From Sporosarcina beigongshangi (lineage in GTDB: Bacteria; Actinomycetota; Actinomycetes; Actinomycetales; Micrococcaceae): 64,000 nucleotides of DNA. The position numbers and the translations under genes are program-made. The notes beneath the pieces are model-generated. The model was not told the DNA's origin. It did not search any database and saw only the letters and a list, made by a program, of their open reading frames with translations. The stretch covers positions 1 through 64,000 of the forward strand of contig NZ_JADHDY010000012.1 of the NCBI RefSeq assembly GCF_016820535.1. Direction: 5' to 3'. Of the stretch, positions 50,192-59,303 are shown piece after piece; the first letter of the stretch is position 1; each line of letters opens with the position of its first letter.

Positions 50192-50463
50192 GTGCAATGA
50201 ACATCGTTGTCCTGGTGGTGGCCGCGCTGCTCACCCTGGCGGCGGCGGGCACCATCTACCGGATTGCAAAGGGCCCCTCACTGCTGGACCGGGTCATCGC
50301 CGCCGACGTGCTCCTGGCCATCTTTGGTGCGTCGCTGGCAACGGAAATGGCCGTCAACGGGCACTTGGACAATTTGGCGCTGCTGGTGGTGCTGTCCGTC
50401 ATCGGGTTCATTGGATCGGTGACAGTGGCCCGTTTTGTGGCGCACAAGAAGGAGGACGGATGA
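50188..50463 (+). CDS. mrpF: Mrp antiporter subunit F
   Basis: 91 residues with three helices: MNIVVLVVAALLTLAAAGTI, the conserved IAKGPSLLDRVIAADVLLA near 27-45 (with the essential Asp), and LLVVLSVIGFIGSVTVARFV. It overlaps mrpE and mrpG by 4 bp. Confidence 0.95.
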   Translation: MSAMNIVVLVVAALLTLAAAGTIYRIAKGPSLLDRVIAADVLLAIFGASLATEMAVNGHLDNLALLVVLSVIGFIGSVTVARFVAHKKEDG

Positions 50464-50825
50464 ACACCCTCGTTGATGTACTGACGGCCATCGCCCTCAT
50501 TGTGGGTGCACTGATGAGCCTTGCGGCCGCGATCGGCCTGCTGCGCTTCCCGGACTTGATGAGCCGCATGCACGCGGCGACCAAGCCGCAGGTGTTGGGG
50601 CTGATGCTGATGCTGGCGGCACTGGGCCTGCAAACGAGGTCTTGGGCCCTGCTGCCCATCCTGCTGGTGGCCTGGCTGTTCCAACTCCTGACGGTGCCGG
50701 TTTCAGCGCACATGGTGGGCCGCGCCGGCTACCGGACCAAACACCGCCGTCCGGAAATGCTCAGTGTCGACGAACTCGACCAGGTGGTTGCCGCGGCCGT
50801 CGAGGACGACGCACCGGCGAGCTGA
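50460..50825 (+). CDS. mrpG: Mrp antiporter subunit G
   Basis: ATG 50460 overlaps the mrpF stop. The 121-residue protein has three helices and the family GLLRFPDLMSRMHAATKPQVLG near 25-46, then LLPILLVAWLFQLLTVPVSA and AHMVGRAGYRTK. It closes the operon and is followed by a bidirectional hairpin. Confidence 0.95.
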   Translation: MNTLVDVLTAIALIVGALMSLAAAIGLLRFPDLMSRMHAATKPQVLGLMLMLAALGLQTRSWALLPILLVAWLFQLLTVPVSAHMVGRAGYRTKHRRPEMLSVDELDQVVAAAVEDDAPAS

Positions 50826-50847
50826 CCGCACTTCCGCCGCATCATGG

Positions 50848-50881
50848 ATATGGCCCTCAAGACATGCCTTGGGGGCCATAT
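50848..50881. terminator. Bidirectional hairpin after mrpG
   Basis: A 14-bp stem, ATATGGCCCTCAAG / CTTGGGGGCCATAT (50848-50861 / 50868-50881, one G-T pair), closes on a 6-nt loop midway between the convergent mrpG and DUF4235 stops. Confidence 0.85.
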
Positions 50882-50910
50882 GTGCGATCTGAGAGGTCGG
50901 AGCGGAGTGC

Positions 50911-51171
50911 CTAGACTTCTTCGGGATGCGCGTTGAAGCGGGCAATGGCTTTCTGGGTGGTGCGCCCGGCAACAACCTGGATGACGGCCGCCACGGCTGA
51001 GGACACGAGTGCGAACGTCAGGGCCGAGCGCAGGCTGTTGCCCAGGTCTGCGCCGTCCTTGGGCGGCTTGTTGCCGGTGGTCTTTTCCCAGACAGTGTCC
51101 ACCAGCTTGCTGGCGACAAATCCGGCACCCAGGCTGACTCCGGTGCCGAGCAGCTTGAAGACGATGTTCAT
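50911..51171 (-). CDS. DUF4235 family protein
   Basis: 86 residues: MNIVFKLLGTGVSLGAGFVA and KLVDTVWEKTTGNKPPKDGADLGNSL near 23-48, then the helix ALTFALVSSAVAAVIQVVAG and AIARFNAHPEEV. This is the DUF4235 pattern of small actinobacterial membrane proteins with one or two helices. Function unknown. Confidence 0.87.
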   Translation of the reverse strand: MNIVFKLLGTGVSLGAGFVASKLVDTVWEKTTGNKPPKDGADLGNSLRSALTFALVSSAVAAVIQVVAGRTTQKAIARFNAHPEEV

Positions 51172-51501
51172 GTGGTGACTCCTGAATTCGGTGGCCTGGT
51201 TGATGCGGGCAATACCCTACGGTCAGCCTAACGCCTTGCGCCGACCTCCGTGGCGATCGTGACAAGGGGCGGCCGCCGCGCTCCCTGCCGTGACAAGTCC
51301 GCCCGCCCTGCTGCGCCGGCTCTCCCCGCGGCTCTTGCCTGCCGGTTGTGACGGGAACAAGGCTGGCCGGACGGCGGCGGTTACTAGCCGTTCGGACCAT
51401 TGACGCCATTTGTAGCACGTGGCTAGTGTTGCAGGCAGCTGCGTTTGTGATCCATAACACGCGGTGTTCCGAAGGTTTGCAGCCACAAGAGGGGATTTTG
51501 T
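51172..51501 (+). promoter_or_regulatory. Promoter region of the GH84 gene
   Basis: 330 bp with no supported gene. A possible promoter is TTGACG with TAGTGT 18 bp downstream at about 51399-51428, followed some 70 bases later by the GTG at 51502. AGAGGGGA lies about 8 bases before that codon as the ribosome site. I see no operator-like symmetry. Confidence 0.4.
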
Positions 51502-54357
51502 GTGAAAAGCGCGCTTAAGAACGTAACCAGCGGGGCCCTTGCCCTGGCCATCATTGCAGGGGGAGGAATGGCAGCCCTGTCCACGGCAGCGCTGCCGTCG
51601 GCCCGGGCAGCATCCGCACCGGCGGAAATCCTGCCGACGCCGCAGGAAGCCGGCAACTCCGGCGTTGCCGTTCCCCTCACGGGAACGGTGAAAGTGGCCG
51701 TGGGGGCCAACACGGACGCCCCGGCGAAGGCGCGGCTCGCCGAAATCATCGCCGCAGCCGGCGGAACAGCGGAATTCGTGGACGCGGCCACCGCTGCCGG
51801 CGCCACCGTGTTCCTCGGGACCACGGCGGACAACGCGGCCCTGCCCGCAGCACTGCAGGCCGTCGGCGCAACAAATGCCGACGCGCTGGCCACTGACGGC
51901 TACGTCATTGCCACCGGCAGTGTCTCCGGCAATCCGGTCCTGGTCCTCAACGGCAAGGACGCCGCGGGCACCTTCTATGCCGTCCAGAGCCTGGGCCAGG
52001 TGGTGTCCGGCGGCGCAGCCCCGGCCATGACCGTCAGGGACTGGCCGCTCATGTCCATCCGCGGCGGCATTGAAGGCTTCTACGGCATCCCGTGGTCGCA
52101 CCAGGCCCGGCTTGACCAGTTTGAGTTCTATGGCAAGCACAAGATGAACACGTACATCTACACGCCCAAGGACGACAACTACCTGCGCGCCAAGTGGCGT
52201 GAACTGTACCCAGCTGCCGACCTGGCCAATCTCAAGGAACTCGTGGACACGGCCAGCGCCAACCACGTCAACTTCACCTTTGCCCTGTCTCCCGGAAACG
52301 ATGTCTGCTACTCCGACACCAACGACTTCAACGCCACCGTGGCCAAGTTCGAGCAGCTGCGCAGCATTGGTGTGCGCAGCTTCTACATAGCCCTGGATGA
52401 CATCAACCCGCGGCTCAACTGTGCCGCTGACCGGGCCAAGTTCACGCTTCCCGGTTTCCGCAGCCTGGCGCAGGGGCAGGCGTTCTACCTGAACCGTTTG
52501 GTCAACGACTACGTCAACGTCCACGGGCTGGAGCCGCTGCAGACCGTCCCCACCAACTATGCCGGCTCCGGCCCCGACGCCTACAAGGACCAGTTCGGCC
52601 TCTCCACGGACGATTCGATTCGCATCCAGTGGACTGGCGAGGGCGTCTTCTCCGACCAGATCACCGAAGCCTCCGTCACGCGTGCCGTGGACACCTACAA
52701 CGCCGAACACTTCTATATTTGGGACAACCTGCCCGTCAACGACGGCCAGCGCGGGCGCCTGTTCCTGAATCCCGTGGAAGGCCGCGACCCCAACCTCTAC
52801 AAGCACATTGACGGCATCACCTCCAACCCGATGATCGAGCCCTACTCCTCGATGATCGCGCTGGCCGGCTTTGGCGACTACTCGTGGAACGGCCCGGCCT
52901 ACAGCCCCGCCACCACGCAGTCGTCGATCATTTCGGAGCTGGCCGGCGCAGACCTGGCCGTCCGCGCCTCGCTGGAGACCTTTGTGGACCTGAACCAGAG
53001 CTGGAAGCCCTACCGGCCCAGCTCCCAGACGGCCCCCGCGCTGACAGGTGACATAGCAGCCTTCTGGGCAGCATTCGATGCCGGCGACCAGGCCGGAATG
53101 CAGCCGCTGAAGGACCGACTCGCCGTCATCAAGGCCGGGCCGGAAGTTCTCTCAACCATGGCGATGACAGGCTTCTACACGGATTCCAAGCCGTGGATCG
53201 ACGCCGCCTCAAACTGGGCCGCGGCCATGGAACAGCAGGTCACCATGCTGGACGCCACCAGATCCGGCGACGGCGTGGCGGCCACCGATGCAGCCCTTGC
53301 CGCAGCCGCCGAGATGGCCCTGGCCAAGCGCCCGACCGTCCCCGACGTGGGAGCGAACAACGTCGGCACCACCCCCAACGTGATCATCCCTTCCGTCGGC
53401 GACGGAGTCTTTGAGACCTTCACGGCAGCGGCGGCCAAGCGATACGACGCGTGGCTGAACCTGGCTCCGGTGAAGGGATCGGAGGCATACCCGGGCACCG
53501 CCTCCAGCACCCTGGGCACCTACCAGAGCTACGCGCCGTCGCGCATGGTTGACGGCGACCCCAAGAGCTTCTGGTGGTCCAGCGCAGCACCGTCCGCGGG
53601 CTCGAGCGTCACCCTTGACCTCGGCTCCGTGCGGGAGGTGGGCAAGGTCCTCATCCAGCAGGCCGACTCCGACAGCAGCGCCGGCGACATGTTCTACCAC
53701 GCCCGGCTCGAGCATTCGCAGGACGGCACCACGTGGACCGAGGACGGGACCTTTGACAGCAAGCCCCGCATTGAACAGGGCTTCGACACGCCCGTCAACG
53801 CCCGCTACATCCGCCTGTCCGCCGCCTCAACCAACCCGGGCGGCCAGTGGATCAAGATCCGCGAGTTCCAGGCCTTCTCGGCCTCCACGAAGCTGAGCAC
53901 CAACGTGCCCGCCGCCAACGGAACCGGCGTCGAAAACGCCTTCGACGCCAGCATTGCCACAACCTTCGAAGCCGCCGCGGCACCGGTTGCGGGATCGCAC
54001 ATGACGTACCTGCTCGACGAGCCGGAGCGCATGGAGTCGGTGGCCATTGTGGGCCATGTCGCCGGGGACCTGCAGCTGATGGTCGACGGCGAGTGGGTCA
54101 CCTGGGGCGCCCTGGACCCGGCCGTCAGCTTCCAGGAGGCAACCCTGAAGCCCAACGCCAATGCGAACACCCCGGCCCACAGCCGCAAGCCCATTTCCGG
54201 CGTGCGCATCCTGTTCACGCCCGGCAGCGACGTGCTTCCGGCCGTCCACGAGCTGGGGCTGCGCACCACCGGACCTGTCGGCAGCGGCCCGTACATCACA
54301 AAGCCGGGCGGGACCCAGGGCAACAGCCTCTCCAACGGAGGCGGCAAGCAGGACTAA
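51502..54357 (+). CDS. Secreted GH84 beta-N-acetylglucosaminidase (hyaluronidase-like) with F5/8-type C domain
   Basis: The 951-residue protein starts with a signal peptide (KSALKNVTSGALALAIIAGG... cut near ARA at 36). It has an N-terminal hyaluronidase-N-like domain (about 45-180), then the GH84 barrel with GGIEGFYGIPWSHQ near 190-203, KMNTYIYTPKDDNYLRAKWR near 213-232, and the catalytic pair Asp299-Asp300 in YIALDDIN. A helical region is followed by a galactose-binding F5/8 C domain (about 660-795: SRMVDGDPKSFWWSS, VTLDLGSVREVGKV). It would release GlcNAc from glycans or chitin-like or mucin substrates outside the cell. No anchoring motif is seen. Confidence 0.92.
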   Translation: MKSALKNVTSGALALAIIAGGGMAALSTAALPSARAASAPAEILPTPQEAGNSGVAVPLTGTVKVAVGANTDAPAKARLAEIIAAAGGTAEFVDAATAAGATVFLGTTADNAALPAALQAVGATNADALATDGYVIATGSVSGNPVLVLNGKDAAGTFYAVQSLGQVVSGGAAPAMTVRDWPLMSIRGGIEGFYGIPWSHQARLDQFEFYGKHKMNTYIYTPKDDNYLRAKWRELYPAADLANLKELVDTASANHVNFTFALSPGNDVCYSDTNDFNATVAKFEQLRSIGVRSFYIALDDINPRLNCAADRAKFTLPGFRSLAQGQAFYLNRLVNDYVNVHGLEPLQTVPTNYAGSGPDAYKDQFGLSTDDSIRIQWTGEGVFSDQITEASVTRAVDTYNAEHFYIWDNLPVNDGQRGRLFLNPVEGRDPNLYKHIDGITSNPMIEPYSSMIALAGFGDYSWNGPAYSPATTQSSIISELAGADLAVRASLETFVDLNQSWKPYRPSSQTAPALTGDIAAFWAAFDAGDQAGMQPLKDRLAVIKAGPEVLSTMAMTGFYTDSKPWIDAASNWAAAMEQQVTMLDATRSGDGVAATDAALAAAAEMALAKRPTVPDVGANNVGTTPNVIIPSVGDGVFETFTAAAAKRYDAWLNLAPVKGSEAYPGTASSTLGTYQSYAPSRMVDGDPKSFWWSSAAPSAGSSVTLDLGSVREVGKVLIQQADSDSSAGDMFYHARLEHSQDGTTWTEDGTFDSKPRIEQGFDTPVNARYIRLSAASTNPGGQWIKIREFQAFSASTKLSTNVPAANGTGVENAFDASIATTFEAAAAPVAGSHMTYLLDEPERMESVAIVGHVAGDLQLMVDGEWVTWGALDPAVSFQEATLKPNANANTPAHSRKPISGVRILFTPGSDVLPAVHELGLRTTGPVGSGPYITKPGGTQGNSLSNGGGKQD

Positions 54358-54548
54358 ACGCCCTGCGTGGAGGCAGTTGCCTGCCACGCCGGCCGGCCTG
54401 AAGGCGGGACCCGCACCGAATGCGCCATTCGGGGCGGGCCCCGCCATTTGCGCCGGTGGGTGGTTTGGTGAAGCGCATTGCGCCGTGCGGCGACACGCAT
54501 TAGCCCCGTGCAGGGCCCGGGGGTAAACTGAAGCCGCAATTCAAACAC

Positions 54549-54648
54549 GACAGGGGAGCGTCACCCCATCCTGGGATCCGACGCTGAGAGTGCGGTTCGC
54601 CGCAGACCCTCGAACCTGCTCCGGCTAGTACCGGCGAAGGGAGTCGAG
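54549..54648 (+). promoter_or_regulatory. TPP (THI-box) riboswitch
   Basis: The leader carries the conserved THI-box order: GGGGAGC at the 5' stem, CTGAGA at 54583-54588, GCAGACCCT, GAACCTG at 54612-54618, then CCGGCTAGTACCGG and the closing GAAGGGAGT. It is 58 bp before the ykoE-like gene. Thiamine pyrophosphate would lower expression of the transporter operon. The 54358-54548 stretch before it has no gene. Confidence 0.93.
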
Positions 54649-54685
54649 TTCTCTTCGGCTGCGCGGAAATACCGCTGCGGCCGCC

Positions 54686-54701
54686 CCTCCTGCAAAGGAG
54701 G
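54686..54701 (+). promoter_or_regulatory. Ribosome-site-sequestering hairpin
   Basis: CCTCCT (54686-54691) pairs exactly with the Shine-Dalgarno AGGAGG (54696-54701) across a 4-nt loop, four bases before ATG 54706. It is the likely expression platform of the TPP riboswitch, acting on translation. Confidence 0.75.
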
Positions 54702-54705
54702 AAAC

Positions 54706-55341
54706 ATGAGCAAGTCACTTTCGGGCGCCACCGCCCAACAAAACACCAACACGCCCAAGCGCCCAAGCAACTGGCGCGTCGTCGACATCGTTGTGGTCTC
54801 CGTCCTCGGCGTCGCCGTCGGCGTCATCTTTTGGCTGTGGTCGGCCGGCTACGGCCTGGTCAGCGCCTTCACCGTCGCCTTCCCGCCCATCGGCGCACTG
54901 TACGGCGGCGGCTGGCTGATCGCCGGCGTTCTGGGCGGGCTCGTCATACGCAAACCAGGCGCGGCACTGTACTGCGAGCTGATCGCCGCCACCGTGGAAG
55001 GCCTGCTGGGCACCCACTTCGGCTTTACCGTGCTGCTGTCCGGGCTCATCCAGGGTCTTGGCGCGGAACTGGGCTTCGCGATCTTCCGCTACCGCAAGTT
55101 CAACCTGCCCGTTGCGCTGCTGGCCGGCGCACTGGCCGGACTGGCGATGGGCATCAACGACTCAATCGTTTGGAACATCGCCTGGGCCCTGGAATGGAAG
55201 CTCGTCTACATCGTCCTGGCCATGGTCTCCGGCGCCGTCATTGCGGGGCTTGTGTCCTGGCTGGCGGTGCGAGGACTCGCCCGCACGGGCGCCCTGGCCA
55301 ACCTGCCCTCGCGGAACGCCGCCACCGAAAAGGTGGTGTAA
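54706..55341 (+). CDS. ykoE: ECF transporter S component for thiamine/HMP (YkoE family)
   Basis: 211 residues with about six helices. The conserved LVSAFTVAFPPIGALYGGGW near 49-68, KPGAALYCELIAATVEGLLG near 83-102, and GLIQGLGAELGFAIFRYRKF near 112-131 are typical of YkoE S components that bind thiamine or hydroxymethylpyrimidine. It stands behind a TPP riboswitch and before its ATPase and T subunit, so thiamine salvage is well supported. Confidence 0.92.
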   Translation: MSKSLSGATAQQNTNTPKRPSNWRVVDIVVVSVLGVAVGVIFWLWSAGYGLVSAFTVAFPPIGALYGGGWLIAGVLGGLVIRKPGAALYCELIAATVEGLLGTHFGFTVLLSGLIQGLGAELGFAIFRYRKFNLPVALLAGALAGLAMGINDSIVWNIAWALEWKLVYIVLAMVSGAVIAGLVSWLAVRGLARTGALANLPSRNAATEKVV

Positions 55342-55343
55342 CC

Positions 55344-56927
55344 GTGGCAAGTGCCCCACACCGGAAGGGAGGTGCGGTGCCGGCCCGCATCACCGCCCGG
55401 GGCTGGGGATGGCAACACTCCGGCCGCGGCGCCCACGCCGTCTTGGGCCTCGACCTGGCCATCGAGCCGGGGGAGCGGGTGCTGCTCCTGGGCCCCTCCG
55501 GCGCCGGAAAGTCCACACTGCTCCACGCCTTGGCCGGAGTTCTCGGCCAGGACGAGGACGCGAACGAGACCGGAGAACTGCTGATCGACGGCCTCCCTGT
55601 CGCGGAATCACGCGGCCGGGCCGGGCTCATGCAACAGGACCCGGATGCCCAGGTGGTGCTCTCGCGGATCGGCGACGACGTTGCCTTTGGCGCCGAAAAC
55701 CTCGCCGTCCCACGCGAGGAAATCTGGCGCCGCGTACCCGAGGCGCTGGAGTCCGTGGGTCTCACCCTGCCCCTGGACCACCCCAGCTCCCAACTCTCCG
55801 GCGGGCAAAAGCAGCGCCTGGGCCTGGCCGGCATCCTCGCCATGCGCCCCGGCCTGCTCCTGCTCGACGAACCCACCGCCAACCTCGACCCGGCCGGCGT
55901 CGTGGAAGTCCGCGACGCCGTGCGCCGCAGCCTCGACGACACCGGGGCAACCCTGGTCGTGGTGGAGCACCGCGTCTCGGTCTGGCTCGAAGTGGTGGAC
56001 CGCATCATCGTGCTCGCCCCGGCCGGCCTCGGCCAACCCGGCGGCGTGCTGTTCGACGGCCCGCCCGCCACCGTCCTCGCGCAGAGCCGGGAGCTGCTGG
56101 CCGGCGCCGGCATCTGGGTGCCGGGGTTTGTCCCGGCCGTGCGCCCCCGCAATGCCGTGCCCGACGCCGGTGCGCACCTGCTGCTGGAGGCGGAGGCCCT
56201 TGCGGTCTCCCGTGCCAGGGGACGGAAGCGGCACCCGGTGGTTCCCGCCGCCGTCGTGCCGCAGGTTCAGGTGCTGGCAGGGCAGGCACTGAGCGTCACC
56301 GGGCCCAACGGTTCCGGGAAATCCACCCTCGCCTTGACCCTTGCCGGGCTCCTGGCCCCGGCAGGCGGGCGGCTCGCGGCGCTGCCGGAGCTGGCTCGGG
56401 GGGCCGGCACGGAGCCGCTGAAGTGGCGCGGAAAGCAGCTCATCAGCAGGATCGGCACCGTCTTTCAGGAGCCCGAACACCAATTCGTGGCTGGCACCGT
56501 CCGGGACGAACTCCTGTTTGGGCCCCGGATCCTGGGCCGCGGGGAGGAACAGGTGGATGGGCTGCTGTCGCGCCTGCGGCTGGAACACCTGGCGGACGCC
56601 AACCCGTTCACGCTTTCGGGCGGGGAGAAGCGGCGGCTGTCGGTGGCCACAGTGCTGGCGGCGAGCCCGCAGGTGCTGGTGCTGGACGAGCCCACCTTTG
56701 GGCAGGACGCCAACACCTGGGCGGAACTGGCGTCGCTGCTGACCGAGCTGCTCGACGCCGGGACGGCCGTGGTCTCCGTGACGCACGACGCCGCCTTCAG
56801 CGACGCCCTGGGCGGTGCCAGGCTGGACCTGGGTGTCCCGGCCGGAGGCCCCCTCCCCGCCCCTTCCACCGTTGAGATGTCAGACAACGACGCCCCGGAG
56901 GCTCGAGTCAGGGCGGTGCGCGCATGA
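55344..56927 (+). CDS. ykoD: ECF transporter duplicated ATPase (YkoD-like)
   Basis: GTG 55344 is 2 bp after the ykoE stop; GTG 55377 has a better GGGAGG and may be the true start. 527 residues holding two ATPase cassettes. The first has Walker A GPSGAGKST, QQDPDAQVV, LSGGQKQR and LLLLDEPTANLD; the second GPNGSGKST near 310, FQEPEHQF, LSGGEKRR and VLVLDEPTFGQD. Such a tandem acts as the A and A' subunits of one ECF transporter. It overlaps the next gene by 4 bp. Confidence 0.93.
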   Translation: MASAPHRKGGAVPARITARGWGWQHSGRGAHAVLGLDLAIEPGERVLLLGPSGAGKSTLLHALAGVLGQDEDANETGELLIDGLPVAESRGRAGLMQQDPDAQVVLSRIGDDVAFGAENLAVPREEIWRRVPEALESVGLTLPLDHPSSQLSGGQKQRLGLAGILAMRPGLLLLDEPTANLDPAGVVEVRDAVRRSLDDTGATLVVVEHRVSVWLEVVDRIIVLAPAGLGQPGGVLFDGPPATVLAQSRELLAGAGIWVPGFVPAVRPRNAVPDAGAHLLLEAEALAVSRARGRKRHPVVPAAVVPQVQVLAGQALSVTGPNGSGKSTLALTLAGLLAPAGGRLAALPELARGAGTEPLKWRGKQLISRIGTVFQEPEHQFVAGTVRDELLFGPRILGRGEEQVDGLLSRLRLEHLADANPFTLSGGEKRRLSVATVLAASPQVLVLDEPTFGQDANTWAELASLLTELLDAGTAVVSVTHDAAFSDALGGARLDLGVPAGGPLPAPSTVEMSDNDAPEARVRAVRA

Positions 56928-57721
56928 GCGTGGACATTGTTGCCACACCGCGGTCCACGGCGCTGCTGGCCCGGGCCAATCCGCTGTCCAAGCTGGGGGC
57001 CGGCATGGCGCTGACCATCGTGCTGCTGTTCAGCGTCGATTGGGTGTCGGCCACGGTGGCGCTGGTGCTCGAGTGTGCCCTGCTGCCGCTGGCCGGGTTG
57101 AGCCTGCGCATGCTGCTCACGCGCGGCTGGCCCATCCTGTTCGCGGCGGTGGTGGGCGGGTACGGAACGGCACTCCTGGCACCCAAGACCGGGGAGCTGC
57201 TGCTGTCGCTGGGGCCGGTGACGTTCACCGCCGGCTCGGTGGAGGCCGGCGTTGCGATTGCGCTGCGCGGCCTGGCCGTCGCCCTGCCCGGCATCATTGT
57301 GCTGGCTTCCACCGACCCCACTGACCTGGCCGATGCGCTGGCGCAAAAGTTGCGCCTGCCGCACCGCTTTGTGCTTGGTGCCCTCGCCGCCATGCGACTG
57401 GTGGGCCTGCTCGTCGCGGAGTGGCAGACTCTCGGCATGGCCCGCCGCGCCCGCGGAGTGGGAGGCGAACCCGGACTGTTCCGAGGTCTGAAGTCCCAAC
57501 TCGGGCAGGCCATGGCGCTGCTGGTCCAGGCCGTGCGAAGGGCTTCCAGGCTGGCGGTCACCATGGAGGCCAAGGGCTTTGGCGCCGGTCCGCGAACATG
57601 GGCCCGGGAATCGGCCTTCACCCGCCTCGACGTCTGGGTGGCGACCGCCGGACTGGGTGTCGCCGCCCTGTCGGTGGGGACCGCCGTCGTGCTGGGAACG
57701 TGGAACCCGGCGTTCGGCTAG
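56924..57721 (+). CDS. ykoC: ECF transporter T component (YkoC-like)
   Basis: 265 residues, with about five helices and the family coupling motif in the cytoplasmic C-part, ARRARGVGG near residues 168-176 and TMEAKGFGAGPRTWARE near 210-226. ANPLSKLGAGMALTIV near 18-33 is the usual start. It couples ATP hydrolysis in YkoD to YkoE. It is the last gene of the riboswitch operon. Confidence 0.92.
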   Translation: MSVDIVATPRSTALLARANPLSKLGAGMALTIVLLFSVDWVSATVALVLECALLPLAGLSLRMLLTRGWPILFAAVVGGYGTALLAPKTGELLLSLGPVTFTAGSVEAGVAIALRGLAVALPGIIVLASTDPTDLADALAQKLRLPHRFVLGALAAMRLVGLLVAEWQTLGMARRARGVGGEPGLFRGLKSQLGQAMALLVQAVRRASRLAVTMEAKGFGAGPRTWARESAFTRLDVWVATAGLGVAALSVGTAVVLGTWNPAFG

Positions 57722-58048
57722 CAACCGAGCCGCCCCCGCCCGCCTACCAACCCCGCATCAGATAAACGCCCAAATTCCCCAACGCTCTCGCAGCGATGGG
57801 GCGAACTCGGGCAATGCTGTTGCACTGCGCCGGCAAGGGCGCTGCATGGACTGACCGAAGAGGCGCCCGGCAGCCGTTGCCATCCACCGTGGAATCACGG
57901 GTCCGGGATGGCGGCGGCTGCTTTTTTGGGAAGCTGCCACGCCTGCAACGAGCCGGCTGCAGCCTTTCGCCAGGGCCCGCCCGAGGACACGTGAGGACAC
58001 AATTCAGATGGTGGGGACAAGGACGGCCCGCGGCGGGATACTGGGGTC
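57722..58048. other. Intergenic region with no supported gene
   Basis: 327 bp between the thiamine transporter operon and the lactate dehydrogenase gene. I found no hairpin terminator, tRNA or supported frame. The last bases before ATG 58049 (ACTGGGGTC) contain a weak ribosome site. Confidence 0.5.
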
Positions 58049-59002
58049 ATGACGATCCCACGGAACACAAAACTGACAGTTGTCGGCGCCGGAAGTGTCG
58101 GCACCGCCCTGGCCTATGCCGCGCTGATCCGCGGCTCCGCGCGCGAGGTGGTGCTTTATGACATTGCCACGGCCAAGGCGGAGGCGGAGGTGCTGGACCT
58201 GGCACACGGAACTCCGTTCGTCGGCTCGTCAAGCATCTCGGGAGGCAGCGACATCGGGCTGACGGCGGGGTCCGACGTCGTGGTCATCACAGCCGGCGCC
58301 AAACAGGAGCCGGGGCAGACGAGACTTGAGCTGGCCGGCGTCAACGTGGGCATCATGTCCAAGATGCTGCCGGCGTTGATTGAGCTCTCGCCTCATGCTG
58401 TCTACGTCCTCGTGACAAACCCATGCGACGTCCTTACTGCCGTGGCCGAACGCATCACGGACCTGCCGCGTGGGCGCATCTTCAGCTCCGGCACTGTGCT
58501 GGACTCGGCGCGGCTGCGCTGGCTCGTGGCGGAGGCTGCCGGCGTTGCGCCGCAGAGCGTGCATGCGCTGATTGTGGGCGAGCACGGGGACACGGAATTT
58601 CCGCTGTGGTCGGCCGCGACGATCGGGCAGACACCGCTGTCGGAGTGGACGGACTCAGCCGGCGCCCTGCTGTTTCCGCGGGAACGGCTGGAGACGCTGA
58701 CGCACGACGTCGTCCACGCCGCCTACAGGGTCATTGCCGGCAAGGGAGCCACAAACTACGCCATCGGGCTCTCGGGGGCGCGCATTGTTGAGGCCGTGCT
58801 GCGTGACGAACGGGCTGTTTTGCCGGTGTCCAGCGTGCTGCATGGGTATCGGGGGATAGACGGCGTGGCGCTGAGCGTGCCGTCCATTGTTGGCGCCGGC
58901 GGGGTGCAGCGAGTGCTGGACACGCCCATGGATGAGCGTGAGGCCGAGCAACTGCAGCACTCGGCGCAGACCTTGGCCGATTCCATCGCATTGTTCACCT
59001 AG
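58049..59002 (+). CDS. ldh: L-lactate dehydrogenase
   Basis: 317 residues. NAD motif VVGAGSVGTALAYAAL near residues 10-25, Asp after the second strand (VVLYDI), and the lactate/malate active-site motif LIVGEHGDTEFPLWS near 174-188 with catalytic His179. The loop KQEPGQTRLELAG has Gln, which indicates lactate rather than malate specificity. It interconverts pyruvate and L-lactate with NAD(H). It appears monocistronic. Confidence 0.93.
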   Translation: MTIPRNTKLTVVGAGSVGTALAYAALIRGSAREVVLYDIATAKAEAEVLDLAHGTPFVGSSSISGGSDIGLTAGSDVVVITAGAKQEPGQTRLELAGVNVGIMSKMLPALIELSPHAVYVLVTNPCDVLTAVAERITDLPRGRIFSSGTVLDSARLRWLVAEAAGVAPQSVHALIVGEHGDTEFPLWSAATIGQTPLSEWTDSAGALLFPRERLETLTHDVVHAAYRVIAGKGATNYAIGLSGARIVEAVLRDERAVLPVSSVLHGYRGIDGVALSVPSIVGAGGVQRVLDTPMDEREAEQLQHSAQTLADSIALFT

Positions 59003-59303
59003 CCATCGCCCAACCTCGTGACCCGACCGGCAGCTTGCCTGCGTGACGGGGAGTGAACTCGGTCCACTGGGGCGCCGCAACGTCACGGCGCGGTTCTGTG
59101 CGGGAATGTTGCGAAGTGGCGGCGGGGTGGTTCAGGCGCGGCGGCCGCGCCGGTGTACCGTTGGGTAACAAGCGGGGGCATTAACGCACGGCGGACGGTT
59201 AATTTATCGCACATAGCGATTATCTGCGCGAATATTTCGAAAAGACTGTCCAAAAGGTCACATAATCCCAGGCAAATATGCATCCCGTGATATAAATGCA
59301 TTT
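59003..59303 (+). promoter_or_regulatory. AT-rich promoter region of the HTH-MurA gene
   Basis: 301 bp. The last 120 are unusually AT-rich for this genome (for example GATATAAATGCATTT). A -10-like TATAAA at 59291-59296 lies 8 bases before the ATG, and no Shine-Dalgarno precedes it, so a leaderless message is plausible. The perfect 10-mer palindrome AAATGCATTT (59294-59303) and an upstream AAATATGCAT (59275-59284 region) may be operator sites for the protein's own HTH domain. Confidence 0.5.

Noticed and set aside
51223-52806. Minus-strand frame of 527 codons opposite the GH84 gene
   Set aside because: Antisense shadow; the plus strand encodes a signal peptide and the catalytic Asp pair.
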